A DNA stretch of 51,704 bases from the NCBI RefSeq assembly GCF_900108395.1, contig NZ_FNXE01000022.1, forward strand, positions 1 to 51,704. Reading direction: 5' to 3'. The translations under genes and the position numbers were made by a program. Shown here one piece after another: positions 32,751 through 41,362 of this stretch (position 1 is the first letter of the stretch; each line of letters starts with the position of its first letter). The notes below the pieces were generated by a model. It worked only from the letters and a program-made list of their open reading frames with translations. It was not told where the DNA came from and ran no database searches. This DNA is from Paenimyroides marinum (GTDB lineage Bacteria > Bacteroidota > Bacteroidia > Flavobacteriales > Flavobacteriaceae).

Positions 32751-34228
32751 AGAAAAAAATAGCCGTTATCGGTTCCGGTTTTTCGGGATTGTCTGCTACA
32801 GCTTATTTGGCAAAAGCGGGAAATGAGGTTCACGTATTTGAAAAACACGAGCAGCCAGGTGGAAGAGCAAGGCAATTTTCTACCCAACAAGGTTACGTAT
32901 TTGATATGGGACCAAGTTGGTACTGGATGCCTGATATTATTGAAAGTTTTTTTGCTGATTTCGGCTACAAAATCTCTGATTTCTTCGAGTTGATTTCATT
33001 AAACCCACAGTTTGAAATGATTTTTTCACAAGAGAAAATCAGTGTACCTGAAAGTTTAGAGGAATTAAAAATCTTGTTCGAACAAATCGAAAAGGGTGCA
33101 GGATTACAATTAGAAAAATTTATGCGATCGGCTAAATTCAAATATGAAGTCGGTATGCAGGATTTCGTGAATAAGCCTTGCCATAATTGGTCAGAATTCA
33201 TTTCTCCTAAAATAACTAAAAGTGCATTGAGATTGGATTTGCTGACGAACTTCAGAACCTATGTTGCTAAATACTTCAAAAGTGAAAAATTAAGAACATT
33301 GATGGAGTTTCCTGTGATTTTTCTGGGTGCTTCGCCAAAAAATATTCCTGCATTGTATAGTTTGATGAACTATGGGGGTTATGCCTTAGGAACGCATTAT
33401 CCTATAGGTGGCTTCTATCAATTGGTATTGGCGATGAAAAAAGTAGCCGAAAACCAAGGTGCAACTTTTTATTTTAACAAAACCGTTGAAAGCATAAATA
33501 CACAAAATGGTAAGGTAAGATCTTTAACTATCAATGGCGAGACCTATGAATTCGATATTGTAATTGCTTCTTCCGATTATCATCATACAGAAACGCTTTT
33601 AAATAAAGACCTCAGAAATTATTCTGAGGTGTACTGGAAAAGCAGAACGTTTGCACCATCAAGTTTGATCTATTATTTAGGCATCAATCAAATTATTCCC
33701 AACCTAAAACATCATACACTCTTCTTTGAAAATGACTTAGACGAACACATTGATTGTATCTATGGCGAGAAGAAATGGCCGGAAAAGCCTCTTTTTTATG
33801 TTTGTTGCCCATCAAAAACAGATAATGCCGTTGCCCCTAAAGACAAAGAAAACCTGTTTTTGTTGATGCCTTTGGCAATCGGAATAAACGATGAAGAATT
33901 AACACGGGAAAAGTATTTAATGGAAATGCTTTCAAGAATTGAAAGACATACGGGCATAGCCGATTTACAGTCAATGATTGAGTACAAAAGAAGCTTCTGT
34001 GTCAGCGATTTTATTTCAGATTACAATGCGTACGGTGGCAATGCGTACGGACTGGCAAACACACTTGGTCAAACTGCAGTTTTGAAACCTAAAATAATAA
34101 ATAAAAGATTGAAAAATTTATTCTACACGGGTCAATTGACCGTTCCCGGCCCCGGAGTTCCTCCGTCCATCCTATCGGGTAAAATTGTAGCGAACGAAAT
34201 AATCAAGCTTAAACAAGAAGGACTATGA
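32747..34228 (+). CDS. crtI: Phytoene desaturase
   Basis: A 493-residue FAD-dependent CrtI-type desaturase converting phytoene to lycopene. The Rossmann motif GSGFSGLSATAYLAKAG is at the N-terminus (about 9-25) and the C-terminal CrtI signature with TGQLTVPGPGVPPSILSGK near the end. Length and ends are normal. Start and stop overlap both neighbours by 4 bp (ATGA), pointing to translational coupling with the MarR gene and crtB. Confidence 0.95.
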   Translation: MKKKIAVIGSGFSGLSATAYLAKAGNEVHVFEKHEQPGGRARQFSTQQGYVFDMGPSWYWMPDIIESFFADFGYKISDFFELISLNPQFEMIFSQEKISVPESLEELKILFEQIEKGAGLQLEKFMRSAKFKYEVGMQDFVNKPCHNWSEFISPKITKSALRLDLLTNFRTYVAKYFKSEKLRTLMEFPVIFLGASPKNIPALYSLMNYGGYALGTHYPIGGFYQLVLAMKKVAENQGATFYFNKTVESINTQNGKVRSLTINGETYEFDIVIASSDYHHTETLLNKDLRNYSEVYWKSRTFAPSSLIYYLGINQIIPNLKHHTLFFENDLDEHIDCIYGEKKWPEKPLFYVCCPSKTDNAVAPKDKENLFLLMPLAIGINDEELTREKYLMEMLSRIERHTGIADLQSMIEYKRSFCVSDFISDYNAYGGNAYGLANTLGQTAVLKPKIINKRLKNLFYTGQLTVPGPGVPPSILSGKIVANEIIKLKQEGL

Positions 34229-35061
34229 AAAAGATCTTTGACGAACTATCGTGCTCGGTAAGCAAGATAACAACCCAAAAATACAGTACAAGTTTTTCCT
34301 TGGGAATTTTAGCTCTGAAACCGACCATCCGTTCTGCCATATATGCGATATACGGGTACGTAAGATTGGCAGATGAAATCGTTGATAGTTTTCACGGGTA
34401 CGATAAAGAGAAGCTATTGAATCGATTAAAAGCAGAAACGGACAATGCACTGCATGAAGGAATTTCGCTTAACCCTATTCTACAATCTTTTCAAGAAACC
34501 GTACATAAATACCAAATTGAGAAAAAGCTAATCGAGCAATTTTTGCACAGTATGGAAATGGATCTGCAGAAATTAGATTACAATTCAGAACTATATAAGG
34601 AATATATTTTTGGTTCAGCGGAAGTGGTTGGGTTAATGTGCCTGCAAGTTTTTACGGATGGGAATAGGGAAAAATACAATGAACTGAAACCCTATGCAAT
34701 GAAGTTGGGATCGGCTTTTCAGAAGGTCAATTTTTTAAGGGACCTGAAAGAGGATTATGTGGTTTTGGGTAGGACATATTTTCCGAATATTGATATGTGT
34801 GTATTCGATAATTACGTGAAATCGCAGATTGAAAACGAAATAGAAGAAGAGTTTAAAGAAGCCTTAACCGGGATCAGGAAACTGCCCCATTCATCCATGT
34901 TTGGTGTGTATCTGGCGTATAAATACTATTTGTCTCTGTTCCGAAAGATAAAAAGTAAATCTTCCAAAGAGATACTGAAAAATAGGGTTCGTATTCCTAA
35001 TTCCGAAAAGGCATTTGTGGCATTTAAAAGTTATATAAGATATAAAACCGCTCATTTATGA
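34225..35061 (+). CDS. crtB: Phytoene synthase
   Basis: A 278-residue squalene/phytoene synthase joining two GGPP molecules. The first aspartate-rich region YGYVRLADEIVD (first DxxxD) and the second, FLRDLKEDY, are both visible at about 45-56 and 173-181, with GSAEVVGLMCLQVF between. GGPP synthase is not encoded in the window, so its substrate must come from elsewhere. It overlaps crtI and the next gene by 4 bp each. Confidence 0.95.
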   Translation: MKKIFDELSCSVSKITTQKYSTSFSLGILALKPTIRSAIYAIYGYVRLADEIVDSFHGYDKEKLLNRLKAETDNALHEGISLNPILQSFQETVHKYQIEKKLIEQFLHSMEMDLQKLDYNSELYKEYIFGSAEVVGLMCLQVFTDGNREKYNELKPYAMKLGSAFQKVNFLRDLKEDYVVLGRTYFPNIDMCVFDNYVKSQIENEIEEEFKEALTGIRKLPHSSMFGVYLAYKYYLSLFRKIKSKSSKEILKNRVRIPNSEKAFVAFKSYIRYKTAHL

Positions 35062-35516
35062 TGAAATTTCTTGGTTTACTGATATCTGTCTTATGTTTAC
35101 TGACAAGTTTTAATACAACCAGTTTGGATACAGTAAGGGCAAATTACAGCAAAGTGGTATCTGATAAAGAATTGTGTGAAAAAATGATTGCGGAATTAGC
35201 GGAAGCAAAGAACAATTCAGCTACACATTTGGCTTATTTAGGTGCTTTGCTAACCATTTGGGCCAATCACGTCTTTAATCCGATAAGTAAACTCAACACA
35301 TTTAAAGAAGGGAAGAAAAACATCGAGCAAGCAATCAAAAAAGAACCTGCCAATGTGGAATTAAGGTTTATCCGCCTTTCGGTTCAAAAAAATGCACCGT
35401 CTTTTTTAGGCTATAAATCAAACATAAATGAGGATACCGAATTTATTAAGGAGAACCGCCACCAAATCGGGTCGGAGATTTTGAAGAAAAATATAGAAAT
35501 GCTTTTAATAGACTAA
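35058..35516 (+). CDS. Exported protein of unknown function in the carotenoid operon
   Basis: A 152-residue protein with a signal peptide-like start (FLGLLISVLCLLTSFNTTS). The mature part is helical (ELAEAKNNSATHLAYLGALLTIWANHV, then KKNIEQAIKKEPANVELRFIRLSV), reminiscent of a tetratricopeptide-like helical pair. No family name is known to me. It overlaps crtB by 4 bp and is followed after 3 bp by the SRPBCC gene, so it is translated as part of the crt unit. A role in carotenoid handling in the envelope is only an inference. Confidence 0.7.
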   Translation: MMKFLGLLISVLCLLTSFNTTSLDTVRANYSKVVSDKELCEKMIAELAEAKNNSATHLAYLGALLTIWANHVFNPISKLNTFKEGKKNIEQAIKKEPANVELRFIRLSVQKNAPSFLGYKSNINEDTEFIKENRHQIGSEILKKNIEMLLID

Positions 35517-35519
35517 GCT

Positions 35520-35987
35520 ATGAAACACAGGTTATACAGGGAGCAACAATTGAATTGCGATATCGAAACAGCGTGGCATTTTTTCTCTTCTCCAAAGAAC
35601 CTGTCGAAAATAACACCCAAGGATATGGGTTTTACCGTGCTGTCGGATTATAACAGCGAACAGATTGTTGAAGGAATGGTTATCGATTATATCGTTTCGC
35701 CGTTGCTGAAAGTTCCGTTGAAGTGGAGAACGAGAATTACCCATGTGACGCCCCATAAAAGCTTTACTGATTTTCAGGAGAAAGGGCCCTATAAATACTG
35801 GAACCATTTTCATGAATTTATCCCCCATAAAGGTGGTGTGCTGATGAAAGATACGGTAGATTATGAATTGCCTTTCGGCTTTCTGGGGAAGGTTGCCCAT
35901 CGGCTTTTTGTGAAAAAGAAATTGGCGGATATCTTTGATTTCCGCTACGGAGTTTTGGAGAAAATGTTTAACTCAATAAAGAACTGA
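35520..35987 (+). CDS. SRPBCC-fold protein
   Basis: A 155-residue protein of the START/SRPBCC ligand-binding type, with the family's N-terminal IETAWHFFSSPKNLSKITP and later FTDFQEKGPYKYWNHFHEF and DTVDYELPFG. Close relatives are often annotated as cell-division inhibitors, without firm basis. A hydrophobic cavity of this fold could bind a carotenoid or isoprenoid; that is inference from its place in the operon. It ends 1 bp before crtZ. Confidence 0.8.
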   Translation: MKHRLYREQQLNCDIETAWHFFSSPKNLSKITPKDMGFTVLSDYNSEQIVEGMVIDYIVSPLLKVPLKWRTRITHVTPHKSFTDFQEKGPYKYWNHFHEFIPHKGGVLMKDTVDYELPFGFLGKVAHRLFVKKKLADIFDFRYGVLEKMFNSIKN

Positions 35988-35988
35988 T

Positions 35989-36447
35989 ATGAATTTTTTA
36001 ATCGTATTGCTCACGTTTACATTGATGGAAGGGGCAACCTGGATTATCCATAAATATGTTATGCACGGTTTTCTTTGGGTTTTGCACAAAGACCATCATG
36101 ACCACAGCAATGAGGGCGTTCTTGAAAAGAACGACTATTTCTTTGTCATATTTGCTATACCCACGATTGCTTTGATGTATTTCGGTTCGCTTGAAAATTT
36201 CAACTATCTGTTTTATATCGGGTTGGGCATTATGCTTTACGGAATGGCTTATTTTTTTGTGCACGATATTTTTATCCACCAACGTATCAAATTTCTGTCC
36301 CAGACCCAAAGTGTCTATTTTTTGGCACTGCGCAGGGCACACAAACAACATCACAAACATATCGGAAAAGAAGACGGCGAATGTTTCGGGTTTTTATATG
36401 TGCCTTTCAAATATTTCAAAATGTATTTTAATTCCGCGAAAAAATGA
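35989..36447 (+). CDS. crtZ: Beta-carotene hydroxylase
   Basis: A 152-residue di-iron membrane hydroxylase adding 3- and 3'-hydroxyls to beta-carotene to give zeaxanthin. Histidine motifs are HKYVMH (21-26), HKDHH (33-37), HDIFIH (92-97) and HKQHH (118-122), with four hydrophobic segments. This set and length are those of CrtZ. It overlaps the lycopene cyclase gene by 4 bp. Confidence 0.94.
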   Translation: MNFLIVLLTFTLMEGATWIIHKYVMHGFLWVLHKDHHDHSNEGVLEKNDYFFVIFAIPTIALMYFGSLENFNYLFYIGLGIMLYGMAYFFVHDIFIHQRIKFLSQTQSVYFLALRRAHKQHHKHIGKEDGECFGFLYVPFKYFKMYFNSAKK

Positions 36448-37145
36448 TGGGATATACTTACTCCTTGGTATTGTTTTTTTCGGTCATTATTTGTTTCATC
36501 GCATCTTTTGACAGGCGGATTCTTTTTAACCGCCATTTTGGTGCGTTTATAAAGTCTGCAATCCTTGTGGCAATTCCCTTCATTGCTTGGGATGTATGGT
36601 TTACGGCAAAAGGTGTTTGGTGGTTCAACACAGATTATACGCTCGGAATAGCATTGGCTGGGTTACCAATTGAAGAATGGCTTTTTTTTATCTGTATTCC
36701 GTTTTCATGTGTATTTACCTATTTCTGTTTCGATAAGTTTTTCAGATGGGAATGGCTATCCGGCTTAAATAACCTGATCGTTTTTGTCAGCGTCATTATC
36801 TGTTCCGTGATGGCTCTGGTGCACTTTGATAAGATCTATACACTGATCACGGCCACAGCTACCATTACAACCCTGATCTATCTGCATTTTGTTGCCAAGG
36901 CGGATTGGATAGGCAAAGCATCGTTGGTGTTTACGATATTGATGTTAGGTTTCTTTCCGGTCAATGGCATTCTGACCGGTACCGAATTGGAAACACCAAT
37001 CGTGAATTACAATCCCGGTGATTTTCTGGGTATACGGATACTAACGATACCCATTGAGGATGCCGTTTATGGATATACACAGTTCCTTTTGGTACTTTAT
37101 TTTTTTAAACGGTTTAAACATATAGATGATGAAAGCAAAAAATAA
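36444..37145 (+). CDS. Lycopene cyclase (CrtYc/CrtYd-type fusion)
   Basis: A 233-residue integral membrane protein with six to seven hydrophobic segments and two repeats of the lycopene-cyclase domain, carrying LPIEEWLFF near residue 75 and IPIEDAVYG near residue 205. This is the heterodimer-type cyclase (crtYc plus crtYd) in one chain, as in other Bacteroidota, and not the CrtY flavoprotein. It would form the beta rings of beta-carotene. The stop lies 19 bp inside the following lipocalin frame. Confidence 0.9.
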   Translation: MMGYTYSLVLFFSVIICFIASFDRRILFNRHFGAFIKSAILVAIPFIAWDVWFTAKGVWWFNTDYTLGIALAGLPIEEWLFFICIPFSCVFTYFCFDKFFRWEWLSGLNNLIVFVSVIICSVMALVHFDKIYTLITATATITTLIYLHFVAKADWIGKASLVFTILMLGFFPVNGILTGTELETPIVNYNPGDFLGIRILTIPIEDAVYGYTQFLLVLYFFKRFKHIDDESKK

Positions 37146-37692
37146 AATTTTAACAGTGGCCTTTTCCATAGGGTTAATTGCTCTTTTACATTCCTGCGCC
37201 TCGATCCCCAAAAGGGCAAAAGCAGTGAAAAACTTTGACGTCGATGAATATTTAGGTACTTGGTACGAAATTGCCCGATTTGATTCTCGTTTTGAAAGAG
37301 ACTTGGACAATGTTTCCGCTCAATACAGTCTGAACGAAAATGGCAATGTCATCGTCTTGAACAGTGGCTATAATCATAATAAGCAAGAATGGAAAAAAGC
37401 GGACGGTTTAGCAAAGTTCAGAGGAGATAAAAATGTTGCAAAACTGAAAGTAAGTTTTTTCGGTCCTTTTTATTCTGGTTACAATGTGGTCGCATTGGAC
37501 AAAAATTACCAGTATGCGCTGGTTGCGGGAAAAAACCTAAAGTATTTATGGATTTTATCAAGAACAAAGAAAGTTCCCAAAGAGGTTAAAACAAACTATC
37601 TGGAAATTGCAGAAGGGATTGGCTATGATACCTCTAAACTGATCTGGGTAAAGCACGACAGGAACGATAATCCATTTTTGAATGAAAAATAA
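37126..37692 (+). CDS. Outer-membrane-type lipocalin lipoprotein (Blc-like)
   Basis: A 188-residue lipocalin with a lipoprotein signal ending ALLHSC. The lipocalin signature GTWYEIARF lies at about residues 44-52, and the strand pattern with KADGLAKF and YQYALVAG follows the bacterial Blc type. It might carry lipids or carotenoids in the envelope. The start overlaps the cyclase end and its own end overlaps the photolyase start by 11 bp, so it is fully embedded in the operon. Confidence 0.9.
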   Translation: MMKAKNKILTVAFSIGLIALLHSCASIPKRAKAVKNFDVDEYLGTWYEIARFDSRFERDLDNVSAQYSLNENGNVIVLNSGYNHNKQEWKKADGLAKFRGDKNVAKLKVSFFGPFYSGYNVVALDKNYQYALVAGKNLKYLWILSRTKKVPKEVKTNYLEIAEGIGYDTSKLIWVKHDRNDNPFLNEK

Positions 37693-38989
37693 GGTCTCCG
37701 TTTTTTGGTTCCGCAGAGATCTGCGTTTGGAAGACAATGTGGGTTTGTATCAGGCACTTGCTTCCGAATTACCCGTGTTGCCGGTTTTTATTTTTGATGA
37801 AACCATCTTAACTCAATTAGAAGATAAAAAAGACCGAAGGGTTGACTATATCCATCAGGTACTCTCGGCAATAAATAGCGGGTTGAAGACATTCAACGCA
37901 AGATTGAATACATTTTATGGAAATCCGTTGGATGTTTTTAAAATGCTTTCCGAAAAATATGCTGTTCAAGGCGTTTTCTGCAATCGGGATTATGAACCGC
38001 AAGCCATTAAACGGGATATGGAGATTTACCAGTTTTTCAACGAACAGAATATTTCTTTTAAGGCATTCAAAGACCAGGTCATTTTTGATAAAAACGATGT
38101 ATTGAAAAATGACGGCACACCCTATACGGTTTATACCCCGTATTCAAAAAAATGGAAAGAGCTATTGACAGAAAAAGATTATAAGTCGTATAATCCTGAT
38201 TGCACTAATTTTTTCAGACAGCGGTTTGCCGAAATTCATTCGTTGAATGAATTCGGTTTTGAAAAAACAGATATAACTTTTGACCCCCCGAAATTAGATG
38301 CAAAAATCATTGACGAATACGAAAAATTCAGGGATTATCCTGCAATGCAACGGACAACAGAATTGAGCATCGCTCTTCGATTTGGCACCATAAATATTCG
38401 TAAATGCGTAGCTTTTGCATTGAACCACAATCAAACGTGGCTGAATGAATTGATCTGGCGAGAGTTTTTTATGCAGATCTTATATCATTTCCCCAAAGTG
38501 GTTAATCAATCTTTTAAATCGAAATACGATAACATCAAATGGCGAAACAATGAGCGGGAATTTGAAAAATGGTGCGAGGGAAAAACAGGGTATCCGATTG
38601 TCGATGCCGGAATGCGACAATTGAACCAAACAGGGTTTATGCATAATCGTGTTCGGATGATTACAGCGAGTTTTCTGTGTAAACATTTACTGATTGACTG
38701 GCGTTGGGGCGAAGCCTACTTTGCGCAAAAGCTGAACGATTACGATCTATCGGCCAACAATGGAAACTGGCAATGGGCATCGGGTTCGGGTTGCGATGCT
38801 GCACCTTATTTCAGGGTGTTTAATCCAACTGTTCAAACCGAAAAGTTTGACAAAAACTTGGAATACATCAAAAAATGGGTTCCGGAATTTGGAACAGATG
38901 CTTACCCCCAACAAATAGTAGAACACAGTTTCGCAAGAGACAGAGCTTTGAAAGTATATGGAGAAGCTGTCAGGGAAAACAATCAATAA
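37682..38989 (+). CDS. phrB: Deoxyribodipyrimidine photolyase
   Basis: A 435-residue photolyase/cryptochrome protein. The N-terminal antenna domain starts FWFRRDLRLEDN, and the FAD domain has the diagnostic NDYDLSANNGNWQWASGSGCDAAPYFRVFNP region near residue 350-380. It repairs UV-induced cyclobutane dimers with light. It overlaps the lipocalin gene. Coupling light-dependent repair with carotenoids in one operon suggests common control as a photo-protection unit. Confidence 0.93.
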   Translation: MKNKVSVFWFRRDLRLEDNVGLYQALASELPVLPVFIFDETILTQLEDKKDRRVDYIHQVLSAINSGLKTFNARLNTFYGNPLDVFKMLSEKYAVQGVFCNRDYEPQAIKRDMEIYQFFNEQNISFKAFKDQVIFDKNDVLKNDGTPYTVYTPYSKKWKELLTEKDYKSYNPDCTNFFRQRFAEIHSLNEFGFEKTDITFDPPKLDAKIIDEYEKFRDYPAMQRTTELSIALRFGTINIRKCVAFALNHNQTWLNELIWREFFMQILYHFPKVVNQSFKSKYDNIKWRNNEREFEKWCEGKTGYPIVDAGMRQLNQTGFMHNRVRMITASFLCKHLLIDWRWGEAYFAQKLNDYDLSANNGNWQWASGSGCDAAPYFRVFNPTVQTEKFDKNLEYIKKWVPEFGTDAYPQQIVEHSFARDRALKVYGEAVRENNQ

Positions 38990-39007
38990 CGCTTTAATTA
39001 AAGTAAA

Positions 39008-39526
39008 ATGGAGAGAAACAATGTAGTGTTGGTCGATGAAAACGATAATGCCATTGCTGAAATGGAAAAATTGGTTGCCCACGAGCAAGGGCGTCTTCAC
39101 CGGGCATTTTCGGTATTTATATTTAATGATAACGGAGAGCTTCTTTTGCAGCAGCGTGCAAGCCACAAGTATCACGGAGCAGGGTTATGGACGAACACTT
39201 GTTGTTCGCATCCGCAATGGGGAGAGACTGTTGCTTTAGGTGCAGAGGAGCGGTTAAACTACGAAATGGGAATGGAATGTGATTTAAAATTGGTCTATTC
39301 ATTTATTTACAATGAGCGGGTTGAAAACAATTTGACGGAACACGAACTGGATTATGTTTTTGTTGGTTATTCTGACCAATGTCCTGTTTTAAACAAAGAT
39401 GAAGTACAGGACTATAAGTGGATGAATGCGGATGAAACTCTATCTGATATAAAAAATAATCCATCGCATTACACGGTCTGGTTCAAACAGGTTTTTCCGG
39501 AGTTACTTTCAAAAATCAATTCATGA
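39008..39526 (+). CDS. idi: Isopentenyl-diphosphate delta-isomerase, type 1
   Basis: A 172-residue Nudix-fold isomerase converting IPP to DMAPP. Family motifs seen are LLQQRASHKYHGAGLWTNTCCSHP (metal/active-site Cys) and the Nudix-like GAEERLNYEMG, then YNERVENNLTEHELDYVF with the catalytic Glu. It supplies the allylic primer for carotenoid synthesis. It starts 18 bp after the photolyase gene and overlaps the next gene by 4 bp. Confidence 0.95.
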   Translation: MERNNVVLVDENDNAIAEMEKLVAHEQGRLHRAFSVFIFNDNGELLLQQRASHKYHGAGLWTNTCCSHPQWGETVALGAEERLNYEMGMECDLKLVYSFIYNERVENNLTEHELDYVFVGYSDQCPVLNKDEVQDYKWMNADETLSDIKNNPSHYTVWFKQVFPELLSKINS

Positions 39527-40425
39527 AAAAGATATTAATCGCCGGAGGTACAGGTTTTGTCGGAAAAGCATTGATAAAGCACCTAGTAAATTGTGGTTAT
39601 ATGGTCAATGTGTTAACACGGAGGAACAAAATCAGCAGCATGGAGAACATTCGGTATTTTGAATGGGATATAAAGAAAGGATTTATTGACGAAAAAGCAT
39701 TTGAGGGCGTTTCGAAAATCATCAATCTAACAGGCGCAAACATTACCGAAAAGCGTTGGACGGAAAAAAGGAAAGTTGAAATAATCGAAAGCCGGACCAA
39801 GGCAATAGATTTACTTTTTACCTATGTTACAACAAGGAATTTTAGCATAGATATCTTCATTTCATCTTCTGCCGTAGGTTATTATGGTGCGATTACTACG
39901 GATGAAATATTTACAGAGAAATCCAATAACGGCAGCGATTTTTTGGCTTCGGTTTGCCGGAAATGGGAAAAATCAGCACTGCAATTTGAAAGTTTGGGTG
40001 TTGCTACCGTGATTTTAAGAAAAGGCGTTGTCCTTGGGAGAGATGGTGGTATGTATCAAAAATTAGCACCTTTGGCGAAGTTGGGTATCAATACATCTTT
40101 AGGAAATGGCAGGCAATACTTACCCTGGATTGACATCCGGGATTTAGTCCGGTTGTATGAATTCATCTTGAAGACAGATGAACTCAGCGGGGTTTTTAAT
40201 GCTGTTTCTTCCGAGCACATTATGATGAATGATTTTTCTAAAGCCCTGCTAAGGTCATTCGGAAAAACGAGTTTTTTGCCCAATGTACCAGCATTTCTGG
40301 TAAGGTTATTTTTGGGGGAAATGTCCGTGATGTTGTTAAAGGGTTCTAGGGTCAGCAATTACAAAATAAAACAAACCGGCTTTAAATTTGAGTATAGCTC
40401 GATTGAGAAGACATTTTTTATGTAG
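39523..40425 (+). CDS. TIGR01777-type NAD-dependent epimerase-like protein
   Basis: A 300-residue short-chain dehydrogenase-like protein with the Rossmann motif GGTGFVGKAL at about residue 8-17, the family stretch LTGANITEKRW, and ISSSAVGYYG. The extended C-terminal DUF1731-like part (LLKGSRVSNYKIKQTGFKF) fits TIGR01777 members such as YfcH, whose function is not established. As the last gene of the crt operon it may act on an isoprenoid or carotenoid, which is inference only. Confidence 0.88.
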   Translation: MKKILIAGGTGFVGKALIKHLVNCGYMVNVLTRRNKISSMENIRYFEWDIKKGFIDEKAFEGVSKIINLTGANITEKRWTEKRKVEIIESRTKAIDLLFTYVTTRNFSIDIFISSSAVGYYGAITTDEIFTEKSNNGSDFLASVCRKWEKSALQFESLGVATVILRKGVVLGRDGGMYQKLAPLAKLGINTSLGNGRQYLPWIDIRDLVRLYEFILKTDELSGVFNAVSSEHIMMNDFSKALLRSFGKTSFLPNVPAFLVRLFLGEMSVMLLKGSRVSNYKIKQTGFKFEYSSIEKTFFM

Positions 40426-40474
40426 TAATAAAGCTGGTTGAAGACTTTAGTATAGCTTTCTTTATTGACATTTT

Positions 40475-40700
40475 TTACAATTTCCGTTTTTCCGTGTTTA
40501 AGATAATTTTCGGTTTAGCGGAGCTAACTTTATTTTTATCTAGATCATACTTATAAGAGGTGTCTTTCAATTGGTTCAATCGCCTTAAATCTTCCAATAA
40601 AGAGTTCGAGTTTTGTACCAGTGGGTTCACTTTAAAGACAGATCTATTTATTTTAGATTTGTCTTTTTTTATAATTATAAACTGATTTGATGAATTTTAC
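40475..40700 (-). pseudogene. C-terminal coding remnant, copy 2
   Basis: An open frame without a start codon, read from about 40700 to TAA 40477-40475, containing VNPLVQNSNSLLEDLRRLNQ and a basic end. It shares a 55-bp ungapped core (40563-40617) with copy 1 at 26675-26729. It is the only recognisable content of the 434-bp gap between the crt operon and tRNA cluster 2 apart from the tRNA promoter. The parent protein is unknown; a mobile-element origin is likely. Confidence 0.4.
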
Positions 40701-40782
40701 TTAAAAGAATATCTTACTGTTTATAGTTTAAATTATTATCAACAAACGCTTTATATTTTTGTTGTTTTTTTATTAAAATTAA

Positions 40783-40814
40783 TTTGTTAAAAATAAAAAA
40801 AGACTCTAAATTTG
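40783..40814 (+). promoter_or_regulatory. Promoter of tRNA cluster 2
   Basis: TTTG at 40783-40786, a 20-nt spacer and TAAATTTG at 40807-40814, 45 nt before tRNA-Lys. It differs in sequence from the cluster 1 promoter. Confidence 0.7.
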
Positions 40815-40859
40815 TTGCGTTCTATACCTGTCTTTAACATAGGTAATAAGTTCTGAAAC

Positions 40860-40932
40860 GACTCGATAGCTCAGTTGGTAGAGCACAACACTTTTAATGT
40901 TGGGGTCCTGGGTTCGAGCCCCAGTCGGGTCA
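40860..40932 (+). tRNA. tRNA-Lys (TTT), copy 4
   Basis: Identical to the three Lys genes of cluster 1; here it is the first gene of the second cluster. Confidence 0.95.
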
Positions 40933-40954
40933 CAAAATTTATTTCGGATTTTTA

Positions 40955-41038
40955 GGAGAGGTGCCGGAGTGGTAACGGAGCAGATTGCTAATCTGTCATC
41001 GGGTAACCGATGCCAGGGTTCGAATCCCTGTCTCTCCG
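40955..41038 (+). tRNA. tRNA-Ser (GCT), cluster 2
   Basis: Identical to 31005-31088, exactly 9,950 bp away. Confidence 0.95.
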
Positions 41039-41055
41039 CATTTAAATGACCGATT

Positions 41056-41133
41056 CGGGGTGTAGCGTAGCCCGGTCATCGCGCCTGGTTTGGGACCAGG
41101 AGGTCGCAGGTTCGAATCCTGCCACCCCGACCA
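41056..41133 (+). tRNA. tRNA-Pro (TGG), cluster 2
   Basis: Identical to 31106-31183, with encoded CCA. Confidence 0.95.
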
Positions 41134-41156
41134 ATTAAACATAGTGTTTAGGGATT

Positions 41157-41230
41157 GGTCCAGTAGCTCAGCTGGATAGAGCAACTGCCTTCTAAGCAGT
41201 AGGTCTCAGGTTCGAATCCTGACTGGATCA
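41157..41230 (+). tRNA. tRNA-Arg (TCT), cluster 2
   Basis: Identical to 31207-31280. The repeat ends one base after this gene. Confidence 0.95.
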
Positions 41231-41232
41231 CA

Positions 41233-41263
41233 AATCGTACTTTTTAAGTGCGATTTTTTTGTT
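41233..41263 (+). terminator. Terminator of tRNA cluster 2
   Basis: AAATCGTACT and AGTGCGATTT form a slightly imperfect stem followed by seven T. Confidence 0.7.
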
Positions 41264-41362
41264 CCTAATCTTTTCTTCTTACCAGATATTTTAAAAAATA
41301 AAAGTTTACCATTTAGAAAAATGATAAACTTTATAGTTAAAGGTTAAGAGGGGGGCATCACT

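Larger units (their letters stand above)
40954..41231 (+). repeat. 278-bp direct repeat with three tRNA genes, copy 2
   Basis: Second copy of the block at 31004-31281, in the same orientation. Confidence 0.9.
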
